A stretch of 64,000 nt of DNA from CAVQND01 sp964653485 (GTDB lineage: Bacteria; Verrucomicrobiota; Verrucomicrobiia; Limisphaerales; UBA8199): assembly GCA_964653485.1 (NCBI GenBank), contig CAZZFF010000012.1, positions 1 to 64,000 on the forward strand, given 5' to 3'. Each line of letters starts with the position of its first letter. Positions within the stretch are counted from its first letter, which is position 1. The notes beneath the pieces are model-generated. The model was not told the DNA's origin. It did not search any database and saw only the letters and a list, made by a program, of their open reading frames with translations. The position numbers and the translations under genes are program-made. This document shows positions 42,409 through 49,973 of the stretch, piece after piece.

Positions 42409-43997
42409 AGTGGCAATCCTCCTTTCGAGCTGATTAAAGACATGTCCATTGTCCCCTCCCCGTCAGGCGGGGTTGGACGTATCAAGGGCAGCCCTCCTCC
42501 CTTCGATTTCGAGAGCGGCACCGAGTGGCCGTTGCCCCCCTCGCGCTCGACTGCCTCCGAATCCGCGAGCACCCACGTGTCCTTGCTGCCGCCGCCCTGC
42601 GAGGAATTCACCACCAGCGAACCCTTCTTGAGCGCGACTCGCGTGAGGCCGCCGGGCAGCACGAAAATCTCCTTCCCGTAGAGAATGTAAGGGCGCAGGT
42701 CCACATGCCGCCCTTCCAGGTGATCGGCGCAGAGCGTCGGCACGCGCGACAGCGCCAGCGTGGGTTGGGCGATATAGTTGCGCGGATCGGCCTTGACCTT
42801 CTCCGCAAACTCCGCCCGCTGCCCCTGGGTCGAGTGCGGGCCGACGAGCATCCCGTAGCCGCCCGATTCGTTGGCGGCCTTCACGACAAGCTTGTCCAGG
42901 TTCTCCAGCGTGTAGCGCAAGTCCTTTTCCTCGGCGCAGATGTAGGTCGGCACATTCGGCACAATCATCTCCTCGCCGAGATAGTACTTCACGATGCGCG
43001 GCACGTAGGCATAAACGACCTTGTCATCGGCGACCCCGGTGCCCGGGGCGTTCGTCAGGGCCACGTTGCCCGCCTTGTAGGCCTCCATCAGGCCCGGCAC
43101 CCCCAGCATCGAATCGGGGCGAAAGCACTTCGGATCGAGGAAATCGTCGTCAACCCGCCGGTAAATCACGTCCACCCGCTCGAAACCCTTGGTGGTGCGC
43201 ATGAGCACCTGGCCGTCTTCCACCACCAGGTCCCGCCCTTCGACCAGTTCGACCCCCATCTGCTGGGCCAGGAACGAGTGCTCGAAGTACGCGGAGTTGT
43301 AGCTGCCCGGCGTCAGCAGCACCACGTGCGGCGCGGCCACGCCGTCCGGGGCGAGAAACTCCAGCATGTCCCGCAGCTTCAGCGGGTAGTTGTCCACCGG
43401 CCGCACCTTGGACGCGGAGAACACCTTGGGGAAAAGACTCTTCATCACCTGCCGGTTCTGCAGCACGTAGGAAACCCCGGAGGGACAGCGCAAATTGTCT
43501 TCCAGCACGTAGAACTCGCCGTCGCTGTGCCGGACCAGGTCCGTGCCCGTGATGTGGCACCAGATGCCGCGCGGCGGGTTCCAGCCAACGAGCTGCCGGC
43601 GATACGACTTCGCCGTCAGGATGATCTCGCGCGGCACGACGCCAGCCTTGAGTATCTTCTGGTCGTGGTAAACATCGTCCACGAACAGGTTCAGCGCGTG
43701 AATCCGTTGCTTGAGTCCCTTCTCCAGCCGGCTCCATTCCGTGGCTGAGACAATCCGCGGAATGATGTCGAATGGAAAAATCTTCTCCACCCCGGCCTGC
43801 GCCCCGTATACGTTGAAGGTGATGCCCATCTGCATCAACGCGCGCTCCGCGGCCGCTTGCCGCCGCTCGAACTCCCCCGGAGGGAGCGATTGGATGCTCT
43901 GCATCAGGTTCTGCGCGCAAGGGCGCGCCGCCAGCGGCTCCGTCAGCATCTCATCGTAAAAATTATCGACTTCGTAGCTCGCAAAGTTCATAGGCAT
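42393..43997 (-). CDS. Circularly permuted type 2 ATP-grasp protein
   Basis: A 534-aa CP-ATPgrasp ligase-like protein. Diagnostic stretches are GITFNVYGAQAGVEKIFPFD, GWNPPRGIWCHITGTDLVRH, VLEDNLRCPSGVSYVLQNR, LLTPGSYNSAYFEHSFLAQQ, YRRVDDDFLDP, VVKAANESGGYGMLVGP and SSQGGGSKDTWVL. The normal family end is just after that last motif. Here ~50 extra residues of low-complexity character (EGGNGHSVPLSKSKGGG, then RPTPPDGEG) follow, apparently from a non-homologous insertion with a small hairpin. ATG 43997 or 43991 are both possible. It heads the minus-strand locus, overlapping the alpha-E gene by 16 bp. Confidence 0.92.
   Translation of the reverse strand: MPMNFASYEVDNFYDEMLTEPLAARPCAQNLMQSIQSLPPGEFERRQAAAERALMQMGITFNVYGAQAGVEKIFPFDIIPRIVSATEWSRLEKGLKQRIHALNLFVDDVYHDQKILKAGVVPREIILTAKSYRRQLVGWNPPRGIWCHITGTDLVRHSDGEFYVLEDNLRCPSGVSYVLQNRQVMKSLFPKVFSASKVRPVDNYPLKLRDMLEFLAPDGVAAPHVVLLTPGSYNSAYFEHSFLAQQMGVELVEGRDLVVEDGQVLMRTTKGFERVDVIYRRVDDDFLDPKCFRPDSMLGVPGLMEAYKAGNVALTNAPGTGVADDKVVYAYVPRIVKYYLGEEMIVPNVPTYICAEEKDLRYTLENLDKLVVKAANESGGYGMLVGPHSTQGQRAEFAEKVKADPRNYIAQPTLALSRVPTLCADHLEGRHVDLRPYILYGKEIFVLPGGLTRVALKKGSLVVNSSQGGGSKDTWVLADSEAVEREGGNGHSVPLSKSKGGGLPLIRPTPPDGEGTMDMSLISSKGGLPLCSAA
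42418..42424 (-). promoter_or_regulatory. Strong Shine-Dalgarno inside the ATP-grasp gene
   Basis: On the minus strand AAAGGAGG ends at 42418, nine bases before the alpha-E ATG at 42408. It lies within the last ~30 bases of the upstream ATP-grasp coding sequence and fixes the alpha-E start. Confidence 0.7.
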
Positions 43998-44103
43998 AGG
44001 ACCACTTCTCGAAGCGGCCTCGGCGCGGGCTTCCGCGGTCCCGAAACCCCCGGTTGTCAAGCCCAAAAAACACTTGACCTGTTCTTTACCAGCAAATGTG
44101 AGG

Positions 44104-44127
44104 TCCCGCTATGGGGTTCATACCCCA
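44104..44127 (-). promoter_or_regulatory. Shared upstream element, copy 1
   Basis: Read on the minus strand this begins TGGGGTATGAACCCCATAG. It matches the element at 46669-46692 at 20 of 24 positions and contains an inverted repeat GGGGT-N4-ACCCC. It lies about 107 bp upstream of the ATP-grasp start (43997) and about 115 bp upstream of the divergent transglutaminase (44243). An operator or promoter element for the amidoligase locus is inferred. Confidence 0.45.
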
Positions 44128-44242
44128 CGAAATCTCCGAAGGATTTGAGCTTTTTGAAAAACGGGCTTAGCCTAAGACACTGGCGCTTGTAATCCGCTCC
44201 CCTGAATGGAGAGGCCCCGAGGTTTGAAGCCGGTATTGACCC

Positions 44243-45142
44243 ATGGAATGGCCCTTGTTGAGCATCGTTGTTCGGGTCGGCTGCAATCTGGTTTATGAAA
44301 CCTCCGTGCCGACATTTGTTCTGTTCATGCTGAAACCGCGCCTGGAAGCCGGCGTGCGGGTGATGCAGGAGAGAGTTTCGTTTGGCATCGGTGTGCCCTC
44401 GTCCGAGTTCCAGGACAGCCACGGCAACACCGCCTGCCGCTCGATGCTCATGCCGGGGCGCAACGAGGTCTCCCACGACGCCCTGGTCGCCGTCTCCCGC
44501 CTGCCGGACCGCCGGGAACCCCAGGCGAGCGTCATGCCCGTGGGCGAGCTCCCAGTTGAGGTGCTGCGCTACACATTGCCGAGCCGCTACTGCGATTCAG
44601 ACAAGCTGCTGAATTTCGCCTGGAACCAATTCGGGCGCGTCCCCCATGGCTTGCCGCGGGTGCAGGCCATCTGCGATTGGGTCCACAACAACATCGAATA
44701 CCGCTTCATGTCCGGTCGTGCCGACCTCTGCGCATCCGAGGTCATCGCGCGGCGCTACGGCGTCTGCCGCGATTTTGCCCACGCGGCCATCGCGCTGTGC
44801 AGGGCGTTCAATCTGCCCGCGCGCTACGTGACCGGACACCTGCCGGACATCGGCTGCGTCAATCCGGGCACACCGATGGATTTCCACGCCTATTGCGAAG
44901 TCTATCTGGGGCGGGAGTGGTTCACCTTCGACGCGCGCTACAACGTCCCGCGCATCGGCCGCGTCAAGGTCGCCCACGGCGCGGACGCCGTGGATGGCGC
45001 CTTCGCGACCATCTACGGCGAGGCCGCCCTCACCCATTTCGAGGTCTGGGCCTACCAGGTAAATCCGCGCCAGGTCGCCGTTGGCGACCCCATCGACCTG
45101 TCCAAGCGTCTGGATGGCAATCCCACAGTGTCGCAGAGTTGA
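44243..45142 (+). CDS. Transglutaminase-like cysteine protein, divergent member of the locus
   Basis: A 299-aa protein with a bacterial transglutaminase-like fold. The N-terminal beta domain (VRVGCNLVYETSVPTFVLFM...SFGIGVPSSEFQDSHGN) precedes the core with Cys175 in RRYGVCRDFAHA, His215 in MDFHAYCEVYL and Asp230 in WFTFDARYN. The C-terminal part (GRVKVAHGADAVDGAFATIY) is typical of the group fused to or next to CP-ATPgrasp. It is transcribed away from the ATP-grasp gene across a 245-bp intergenic region that contains a palindromic element, suggesting co-regulation. The start at 44243 retains the complete N-terminal beta domain. Confidence 0.9.
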   Translation: MEWPLLSIVVRVGCNLVYETSVPTFVLFMLKPRLEAGVRVMQERVSFGIGVPSSEFQDSHGNTACRSMLMPGRNEVSHDALVAVSRLPDRREPQASVMPVGELPVEVLRYTLPSRYCDSDKLLNFAWNQFGRVPHGLPRVQAICDWVHNNIEYRFMSGRADLCASEVIARRYGVCRDFAHAAIALCRAFNLPARYVTGHLPDIGCVNPGTPMDFHAYCEVYLGREWFTFDARYNVPRIGRVKVAHGADAVDGAFATIYGEAALTHFEVWAYQVNPRQVAVGDPIDLSKRLDGNPTVSQS

Positions 45143-45152
45143 CACATTGCTG

Positions 45153-45213
45153 CCGGAGCTTTAGCTTCGGTCGGTGATTGCGAGCTTTGCCTGCAAAGAG
45201 ACCGAGCGTCTCT
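45153..45213. repeat. Cluster of three short hairpins
   Basis: Just after the transglutaminase stop are three adjacent inverted repeats: CCGGAGC/GCTTCGG (45153-45170, one mismatch), CTTTGC-CT-GCAAAG (45185-45198) and AGAGAC-CGAGC-GTCTCT (45197-45213). It resembles an extragenic repeat or an mRNA 3'-end element. No T tract is present. The rest of 45214-45352 shows nothing else recognisable. Confidence 0.4.
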
Positions 45214-45352
45214 GGCATCGCGGATTCACGCGACGGTTGGATCACGTTATGCAGGCTGTAGCGTTGCCGCCAGCGAGGTGCAGCGCTGCCCACTTCTTCC
45301 CGAGCCGGCGTGACCGCGCCCACAGACCACACGTTATTTCCGCCGCCCTGCC

Positions 45353-46576
45353 TCAGAGCTTCAGGCTGGAGCGTATCTTCGCCAGCAGTTTCGCCCCGAG
45401 TCCCTTGACTCGGCAAAGGTCGTCGAGCGAGTTGAACGGGCGCTTCCCGACTATGCCGTGGGCGAGTTTCTTTGAAAGGCCGTTCACGGCGGCCAATTCT
45501 TCGACGCGCGCGCTATTGACGGAGACGCGTTTCGCGGAAGCATCCGCGGGCGCCTTCGCGGCGGAGACGACCGCGGCGGGCTTCGCGAACTCTTGCGCGG
45601 GCGCCGCTGCCGGCGCCGGCACAGCCGCCGACGCGCTTGCGGGCGCCGGCGCGCTCGCGACGGCAGGCGCGACAGCCGCTCCGACGGCAGGTGTCGAGGA
45701 CTTCTCCACCACGGGCGCCGGGGCCGGTTCCACGCAGACACAGGAAACCGCCGCCGCGGGGCGGTCTTCGGGCTTCCCGGCCGGCAAGGCTGGAGCGGGT
45801 TCCACCGCCGGCGCGGAAATGAAGGGAGTGGCGAACGTGGCGGAATCACGGGTCACGAAACCGCCGGCCGTCCATTCACGCAGCATGAGGACGAGTTCCC
45901 ACGCGCCGGCGGGCGGGGCCGCAAACGCGACGTCAAGCGGCTGCAACGCCAACTCCCTCTGGCCGCCGACGGAGCCGATCCGCGCTCCCGCCAGCGGGTG
46001 GCCTTCGAAGCGCCCGCCCGCATAAGGCGCCGGCAGGGCCCACAGTTCCAGCGACAGTGTGCCGCTGAGGTTTTCCGCCGGGCGCGGATTCTCAACGCGC
46101 TCGACCGAGATATGCACTCGCCCGCCCTCGATGCGGTAGCCGACGTTCCCCCTCATTCGCGGTTGAATGAACTGTTCGCGGCGCGGATAAACGGCCAGGT
46201 CGTGAACTTGATTGAACTGGCCGGCGCGGCCCGATGCGAGCACCAGGACCATGGCGTGCTCCCCGCCCCCGGCCGGCGGCCACGCGGCGGCGCTCACGTC
46301 GAAGTGTTCGATTTCATCGGCCAATTCCGCCATCGGAGGCAGCGGGACCTCCGCCACAACGTGGCCGGCCAGGTCCAGGGCGGACGCCGGCGCGCAGGGG
46401 CAGGCCCAAAGTTGCAGCGCCCACGACAGCCCGTGCGCGGCGGGATCCATGAGGGCGAACATCGCGTTCAGATGCACAATGTCGCCTTCAAAGCGGTAGC
46501 CATGCGAGCCGGAGAGCCGGGCCAGTTGGACGGCGGGAGCTTGAATTGGAGTGTCTTGCAGAGACGGTGTTTTCAT
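45353..46576 (-). CDS. Two-beta-domain protein with C-terminal helix-hairpin-helix
   Basis: A 407-aa protein of unknown role. Residues ~24-133 and ~145-253 are two related beta-domains, each beginning with GYRxEG and each with an LxLWA strand (SWALQLWACP and SLELWALPAP) and a V(L)xLR/LAS-type strand near the end. An Ala/Pro-rich linker (about 260-345) follows. The last ~55 residues (NSARVEELAAVNGLSKKLAHGIVG, then FNSLDDLCRVKGLGAKLLAKI) are a ComEA-like helix-hairpin-helix pair. No signal peptide is present. HhH modules bind DNA non-specifically; the upstream domains suggest another ligand. A 3' fragment of a paralogue lies at 48040-48165. Confidence 0.75.
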   Translation of the reverse strand: MKTPSLQDTPIQAPAVQLARLSGSHGYRFEGDIVHLNAMFALMDPAAHGLSWALQLWACPCAPASALDLAGHVVAEVPLPPMAELADEIEHFDVSAAAWPPAGGGEHAMVLVLASGRAGQFNQVHDLAVYPRREQFIQPRMRGNVGYRIEGGRVHISVERVENPRPAENLSGTLSLELWALPAPYAGGRFEGHPLAGARIGSVGGQRELALQPLDVAFAAPPAGAWELVLMLREWTAGGFVTRDSATFATPFISAPAVEPAPALPAGKPEDRPAAAVSCVCVEPAPAPVVEKSSTPAVGAAVAPAVASAPAPASASAAVPAPAAAPAQEFAKPAAVVSAAKAPADASAKRVSVNSARVEELAAVNGLSKKLAHGIVGKRPFNSLDDLCRVKGLGAKLLAKIRSSLKL

Positions 46577-46668
46577 TTTTATGAGAATTCTAACATCTTG
46601 TCCCAGAAAAGTTCATGGGGCAGCCAAGCTAAATTGGACTTGACGCGAAGTTATCAATGAACGACCCC

Positions 46669-46692
46669 TACCCCTATAGGGTTTATACCCCA
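46669..46692 (-). promoter_or_regulatory. Shared upstream element, copy 2
   Basis: On the minus strand this reads TGGGGTATAAACCCTATAG followed by GGGTA. It matches copy 1 (44104-44127) at 20 of 24 positions, keeps the GGGT-N4-ACCC dyad, and sits 93 bp upstream of the HhH-protein start (46576). The similar distance in both cases argues for a regulatory site rather than chance. Confidence 0.45.
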
Positions 46693-46697
46693 GCAGG

Positions 46698-46740
46698 TTA
46701 TTGGTTCCGCACAAACATCTTCCCCGGCAACTGCCGAGGC
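46698..46740 (-). pseudogene. Fragment of a second dprA 3' end
   Basis: The minus strand encodes RQLPGKMFVRNQ at the end of an otherwise unrelated frame. It matches the true dprA terminus RQLPGKMFLRNH (48821-48856) almost base for base over ~36 bp (TGGTTCCGCA, then AAACATCTTCCCCGGCAA). This looks like the scar of a tandem duplication. Confidence 0.6.
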
Positions 46741-46992
46741 AACCGGCTCCCAACCTGGCGCTCGAGTGGGGCGCCGCCTTCATTGCGGATGGCCTGGAGG
46801 AGGAAGTGCGTTTCGGCGAGCGTGGGGGGCATGACGCTCATGCACGGGCCACTTGGCCCGCAAGGCGTTGACCCGGCCGATTTGTTTCCCCAGCACTTCC
46901 CGGTAGAATTGGAGAATCGCGTTGAACGCCTGGCTTTGGCTGCTGGCCGAAACGCCGGCTCGGGCAAGGTCAAATCTCTTGGCTCTTGTCAT
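46741..46992 (-). pseudogene. Frameshifted remnant of a tyrosine recombinase (integron-integrase-like)
   Basis: One minus-strand frame reads GVSASSQSQAFNAILQFYRE then VLGKQIGRVNALRAKWPVHE; a second, shifted frame continues PPTLAETHFLLQAI. This matches the region between the N-terminal SAM-like and catalytic domains of integron-type and XerC/D-like recombinases (pattern VSASTQNQALNALLFLYREVLG followed by RAKRP...LT..E...LL.A). No catalytic R..H.R..Y part remains. The piece runs directly into the dprA-tail fragment. It marks a past mobile-element event. Confidence 0.55.
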
Positions 46993-47199
46993 CCAGCCGC
47001 GAGTGGGCGTAGGGTGGGGGCAATTAGGGTTAGGTATGACGAGTTCATGTAACCCTTGCGCACTTTTTTCCCTTGGGGAGGTCGGGATGATAGCCCCACT
47101 GGCAAACCAGTCGCGGCAGCCAACGCTGGGATCTCGACTCGCGGCATGTCGGGCGTCATCGGCCCGGCGTGGCTGCGCTTATGGTTCGGCAAGACCGTT

Positions 47200-47910
47200 A
47201 TGATTACAATCCGTTCGTTCTTGGTCCTTGGCTTGTCACTGGTTATCGGCCTGGGAATACTCGGGGCGCAGATTGGGCGTGCCGTGAAAATGGGACGTGA
47301 ATTTGACCGCTATCTTGCGGTCAAGGGCTTGTCTGAACGCGAGGTCAAGGCGACGCTCGTGATCTGGCCGATCCGATTTTCTGTTGCCGCCGAAGGCTTG
47401 GGCGCATTGAAAACGGCGATGGAAACGAACCGCGGTCGGGTGCTCTCTTTTCTCCAGGAGAGCGGCATCGATTCCAAGGAGATTACGCAGGGGTTGCCTG
47501 AAGTGAGCGACCGGGAGGACGAGCGGATTCAGGCCAATCGGCCCTCCCTTGCGCGGTACCGAGGGGTGGTCACCCTGGTCGTGAGAAGCTCGAACGTGGA
47601 CATGGTAAAAAAGGCGATTCAGGGTGCAGACGTGCTCCTGGAAAAGGGCGTAACGCTGGCCGGCAATGAGTCCAGAGATCGGATTGAGTTTATTTTTAAC
47701 GCGGTGAATGAAATCAAGCCGGATATGATCAGAGAAGCCACAGCCAATGCCCGAGCTGCGGCTGAGAAATTCGCCCAGGACTCGGGGAGCAAGGTGGGAC
47801 GCATCCGCAAAGCGACGCAGGGGGCCCTCGAAATCGAGGACCGGGACGCAGCCTCTCCCGAGAGGAAAGTCCTGCGCGTGGTTACGACAGTCGATTTCTT
47901 TCTGGAATGA
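47200..47910 (+). CDS. SIMPL-domain (DUF541) protein with N-terminal membrane anchor
   Basis: A 236-aa protein. The N-terminus (MITIRSFLVLGLSLVIGLGILGAQIG) is a signal or anchor helix. The SIMPL domain starts at YLAVKGLSEREVKATLVIWP and continues through the typical LQESGIDSKEITQG and ARAAAEKFAQDSGSKVGRI blocks. Family members form periplasmic multimers; their role is poorly defined. The ATG at 47200 is preferred to an upstream in-frame start at 47056, which lacks a signal. The gene sits inside the duplication scar between dprA-derived and HhH-derived fragments, so it may have been inserted there. Confidence 0.85.
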   Translation: MITIRSFLVLGLSLVIGLGILGAQIGRAVKMGREFDRYLAVKGLSEREVKATLVIWPIRFSVAAEGLGALKTAMETNRGRVLSFLQESGIDSKEITQGLPEVSDREDERIQANRPSLARYRGVVTLVVRSSNVDMVKKAIQGADVLLEKGVTLAGNESRDRIEFIFNAVNEIKPDMIREATANARAAAEKFAQDSGSKVGRIRKATQGALEIEDRDAASPERKVLRVVTTVDFFLE

Positions 47911-48039
47911 GCGTGCCGAACGGATCAGTGCAGCGAACGGGAGCCAGCCGATTCGCCCAGAGACAAATCGAGCGCCATCGGCGGCTGGCTCCTGCCGCTG
48001 ACCATCGTTGTTGGGCTGCTGGCACGGAGCATAGATTTG

Positions 48040-48165
48040 TAGCTTCGCCCCGAGTCCCTTGACTCGGCGAAGGTCATCGAGCGAGCTGAAGGGGCGTGTC
48101 CCGACAATGCCTCGGGCGAGCTTCTTTGAAAGGCCGTTCACGGCGGCCAATTCTCCGACGCGAGA
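48040..48165 (-). pseudogene. 3' fragment of a second HhH-protein gene
   Basis: The minus strand reads SRVGELAAVNGLSKKLARGI, VGTRPFSSLDDLRRVKGLGAKL, nearly identical to residues ~357-402 of the protein encoded at 45353-46576. DNA identity over ~120 bp is very high (compare 45385-45505). Upstream coding sequence is missing and the frame runs into unrelated sequence, so only the C-terminal HhH part survives. Confidence 0.75.
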
Positions 48166-48199
48166 GGCGCGGCGTCGAGGCGGAGGACTCTATCCCGAT

Positions 48200-48769
48200 T
48201 CAGGAGTCAAAGTCCGGGACCTGGAAGAGTTCCTTGATGGGAAAACCGAAGCCAGGCAGCAAGGAGCCGCCGTCCAACTGCCCGCCTTCGCGCAGGACGT
48301 CCGGGTGCTCCGGCGAGCCCCACACCGATACCGCGCGGTCTTTGGGATTCACCACCCAGGCAGTGCGGGTCCCATTCGCGAAAAACTGCGTCAGTTTCCG
48401 CTTGAGCTTTCTCTGGTTTTCTCCCGGTGAGATGACCTCCACCACCAGGTCCGGCGCTCCTTCAAAGAATTTCGTCGGAATCCGCTTCTCCCCGCGCAGG
48501 CGCTCTTTCCGCACAAACGAAACGTCCGGCGAAAGGCAGTCGCCGCCGTTCATCCGGAAGCCGGTGCTCGAATCCACAACCAAGCCCAGGCGGTGCTTGA
48601 GCACAAAAGCCATGAGGACCGACGCCAGACGCGACGCCAGGTACCCGCGCTGAAAACCAGTAGGACTCACAGCCAGTTCTCCCCCGAGCACCTCATATTT
48701 TTGGCCATCCCGAGGCAACGCCATGAGCGCCTCGTCCGTCCATTCTTTTCTTTCCACAAGGGCTTGCAT
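48200..48769 (-). CDS. Uma2-family (DUF820) PD-(D/E)xK nuclease-like protein
   Basis: A 189-aa Uma2 protein. The fold is shown by WTDEALMALPRDGQKYEVLGGEL (N-terminal helix and first strand). The catalytic-type motifs are SPDVSFV (Asp), PDLVVEVISPGE (Glu) and KLTQFFANGT (Lys region). The C-terminus has the usual AWVVNPKDRAVSVW strand. The family has a restriction-endonuclease-like core but no established substrate; it often occurs in many copies per genome. It is located between dprA and the HhH fragment, so it may have been inserted or carried by the duplication event. Confidence 0.85.
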   Translation of the reverse strand: MQALVERKEWTDEALMALPRDGQKYEVLGGELAVSPTGFQRGYLASRLASVLMAFVLKHRLGLVVDSSTGFRMNGGDCLSPDVSFVRKERLRGEKRIPTKFFEGAPDLVVEVISPGENQRKLKRKLTQFFANGTRTAWVVNPKDRAVSVWGSPEHPDVLREGGQLDGGSLLPGFGFPIKELFQVPDFDS

Positions 48770-48820
48770 ACCTGCCTAACGTAATCTTCGCGGTTCCATT
48801 TCGCCATAACATAAGGATGC

Positions 48821-49927
48821 TCAATGGTTCCGCAAAAACATCTTCCCCGGCAATTGCCGAATCAGCCGTTTCATCTCCAGGCTGAGCAGCCCGACGGATA
48901 CGGCGGAGGCGGGCAGGCCGCTCTTGCGGATCACCTCGTCGATGCCGATCTCTTCGTTGCCGAGCGTGTCATAGACCTTCTGTTCCCTGTCGCTCAGTTC
49001 GAGCGCGGGCAGGACGCCGGTCTCGGCCGGCGTGGGCGGCCGGTTGCTCGGCGGGAAGAGGTACTCGAATTCACTGAGGATGTCCTCGGCGCCTTCGCAG
49101 AGCTTCGCGCCTTTCTTGATGAGGTCGTGGCAGCCTTTGCTGCGGGGGGAATCGATGCGGCCGGGAACGGCGAAGACCTGGCGGCCATATTCGTTGGCGA
49201 AGTTGGCGGTAATCAGAGCCCCGCTGGTGAGGTTGGCCTCGATTACCACCGTGCCGAGCGTCATCCCGGCAACGATGCGGTTGCGGATCGGGAACGACTG
49301 CTTGTCCCCCGGACGGTTGAAGGGGAATTGGGTGATGACGGCCCCGTTGGCGGCGATCTGCTCGAAGAGCTTCGCGTTTTCAGGAGGAGTAATCAGGTTG
49401 ATGCCGGTCCCCAGGACCGCGATGGTGCGTCCCTTGGCCGTCAAAGCCCCCTGGTGCGCGGCCGAGTCGATGCCCCGCGCCCCTCCGCTCACGACCGTCA
49501 CGCCCAAGTAGGCAAGCTGGTAACCTAATTTGCGGGCGATTTCTATCCCATAGTGCGTGGTCATCCGGGACCCCACCAGCGCCACCGCGTTCTTGTCCTT
49601 GGGCAGCATCTGGCCTTTGACGTAGAGCACCGGCGGCGGGTCGTAAATCTGCCGCAGCAATGCGGGGTACTCCTCGTCTTGCTGGGCGACGATCCGGCAC
49701 CCGAAATCCGCAATCCGCTTCAATTCCGCGTCGAGCGAGATCGTTTTCTCCCAGTTGGCGATGGCATCGGCGCTCTCCTCACCAATGCCCCTGACCTGCA
49801 ACAACTGCTGGCGCGAGGCCCGCAACACGGCCGGCGCATCCCCGAAATGGTCGAGCAGCAGCCGCACCCGGACCGGGCCGATGCCCTCGATTAGGTTCAA
49901 CGCCACCAACGCCTCGCGATAATCCAT
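48821..49927 (-). CDS. dprA: DNA-processing protein DprA
   Basis: A 368-aa protein that loads RecA on incoming single-stranded DNA during natural transformation. The N-terminal HhH-type segment (LIEGIGPVRVRLLLDHFGDA, then VRGIGEESADAIANWE) is followed by the Rossmann-like DprA domain. That domain contains VALVGSRMTTHYGIEIARKL, SGGARGIDSAAHQGAL, VLGTGINLITPPENAKLFEQ, FPIRNRIVAG and VIEANLTSGALITA. The C-terminal winged helix ends in RQLPGKMFLRNH. The ATG at 49927 matches the family start. It is the last gene of the tyrA-aroA-cmk-plsC operon (46 bp after plsC). A partial second 3' end lies at 46698. Confidence 0.95.
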   Translation of the reverse strand: MDYREALVALNLIEGIGPVRVRLLLDHFGDAPAVLRASRQQLLQVRGIGEESADAIANWEKTISLDAELKRIADFGCRIVAQQDEEYPALLRQIYDPPPVLYVKGQMLPKDKNAVALVGSRMTTHYGIEIARKLGYQLAYLGVTVVSGGARGIDSAAHQGALTAKGRTIAVLGTGINLITPPENAKLFEQIAANGAVITQFPFNRPGDKQSFPIRNRIVAGMTLGTVVIEANLTSGALITANFANEYGRQVFAVPGRIDSPRSKGCHDLIKKGAKLCEGAEDILSEFEYLFPPSNRPPTPAETGVLPALELSDREQKVYDTLGNEEIGIDEVIRKSGLPASAVSVGLLSLEMKRLIRQLPGKMFLRNH

Positions 49928-49973
49928 TCCGGCAGTAGTAGCCAAACCGGCACATGGCCGCAAGGCTTCCTTC

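Noticed and set aside
46657..47052. A 131-aa plus-strand frame in the duplication scar
   Set aside because: It reads across the dprA tail fragment and recombinase remnant in antisense; no family pattern.
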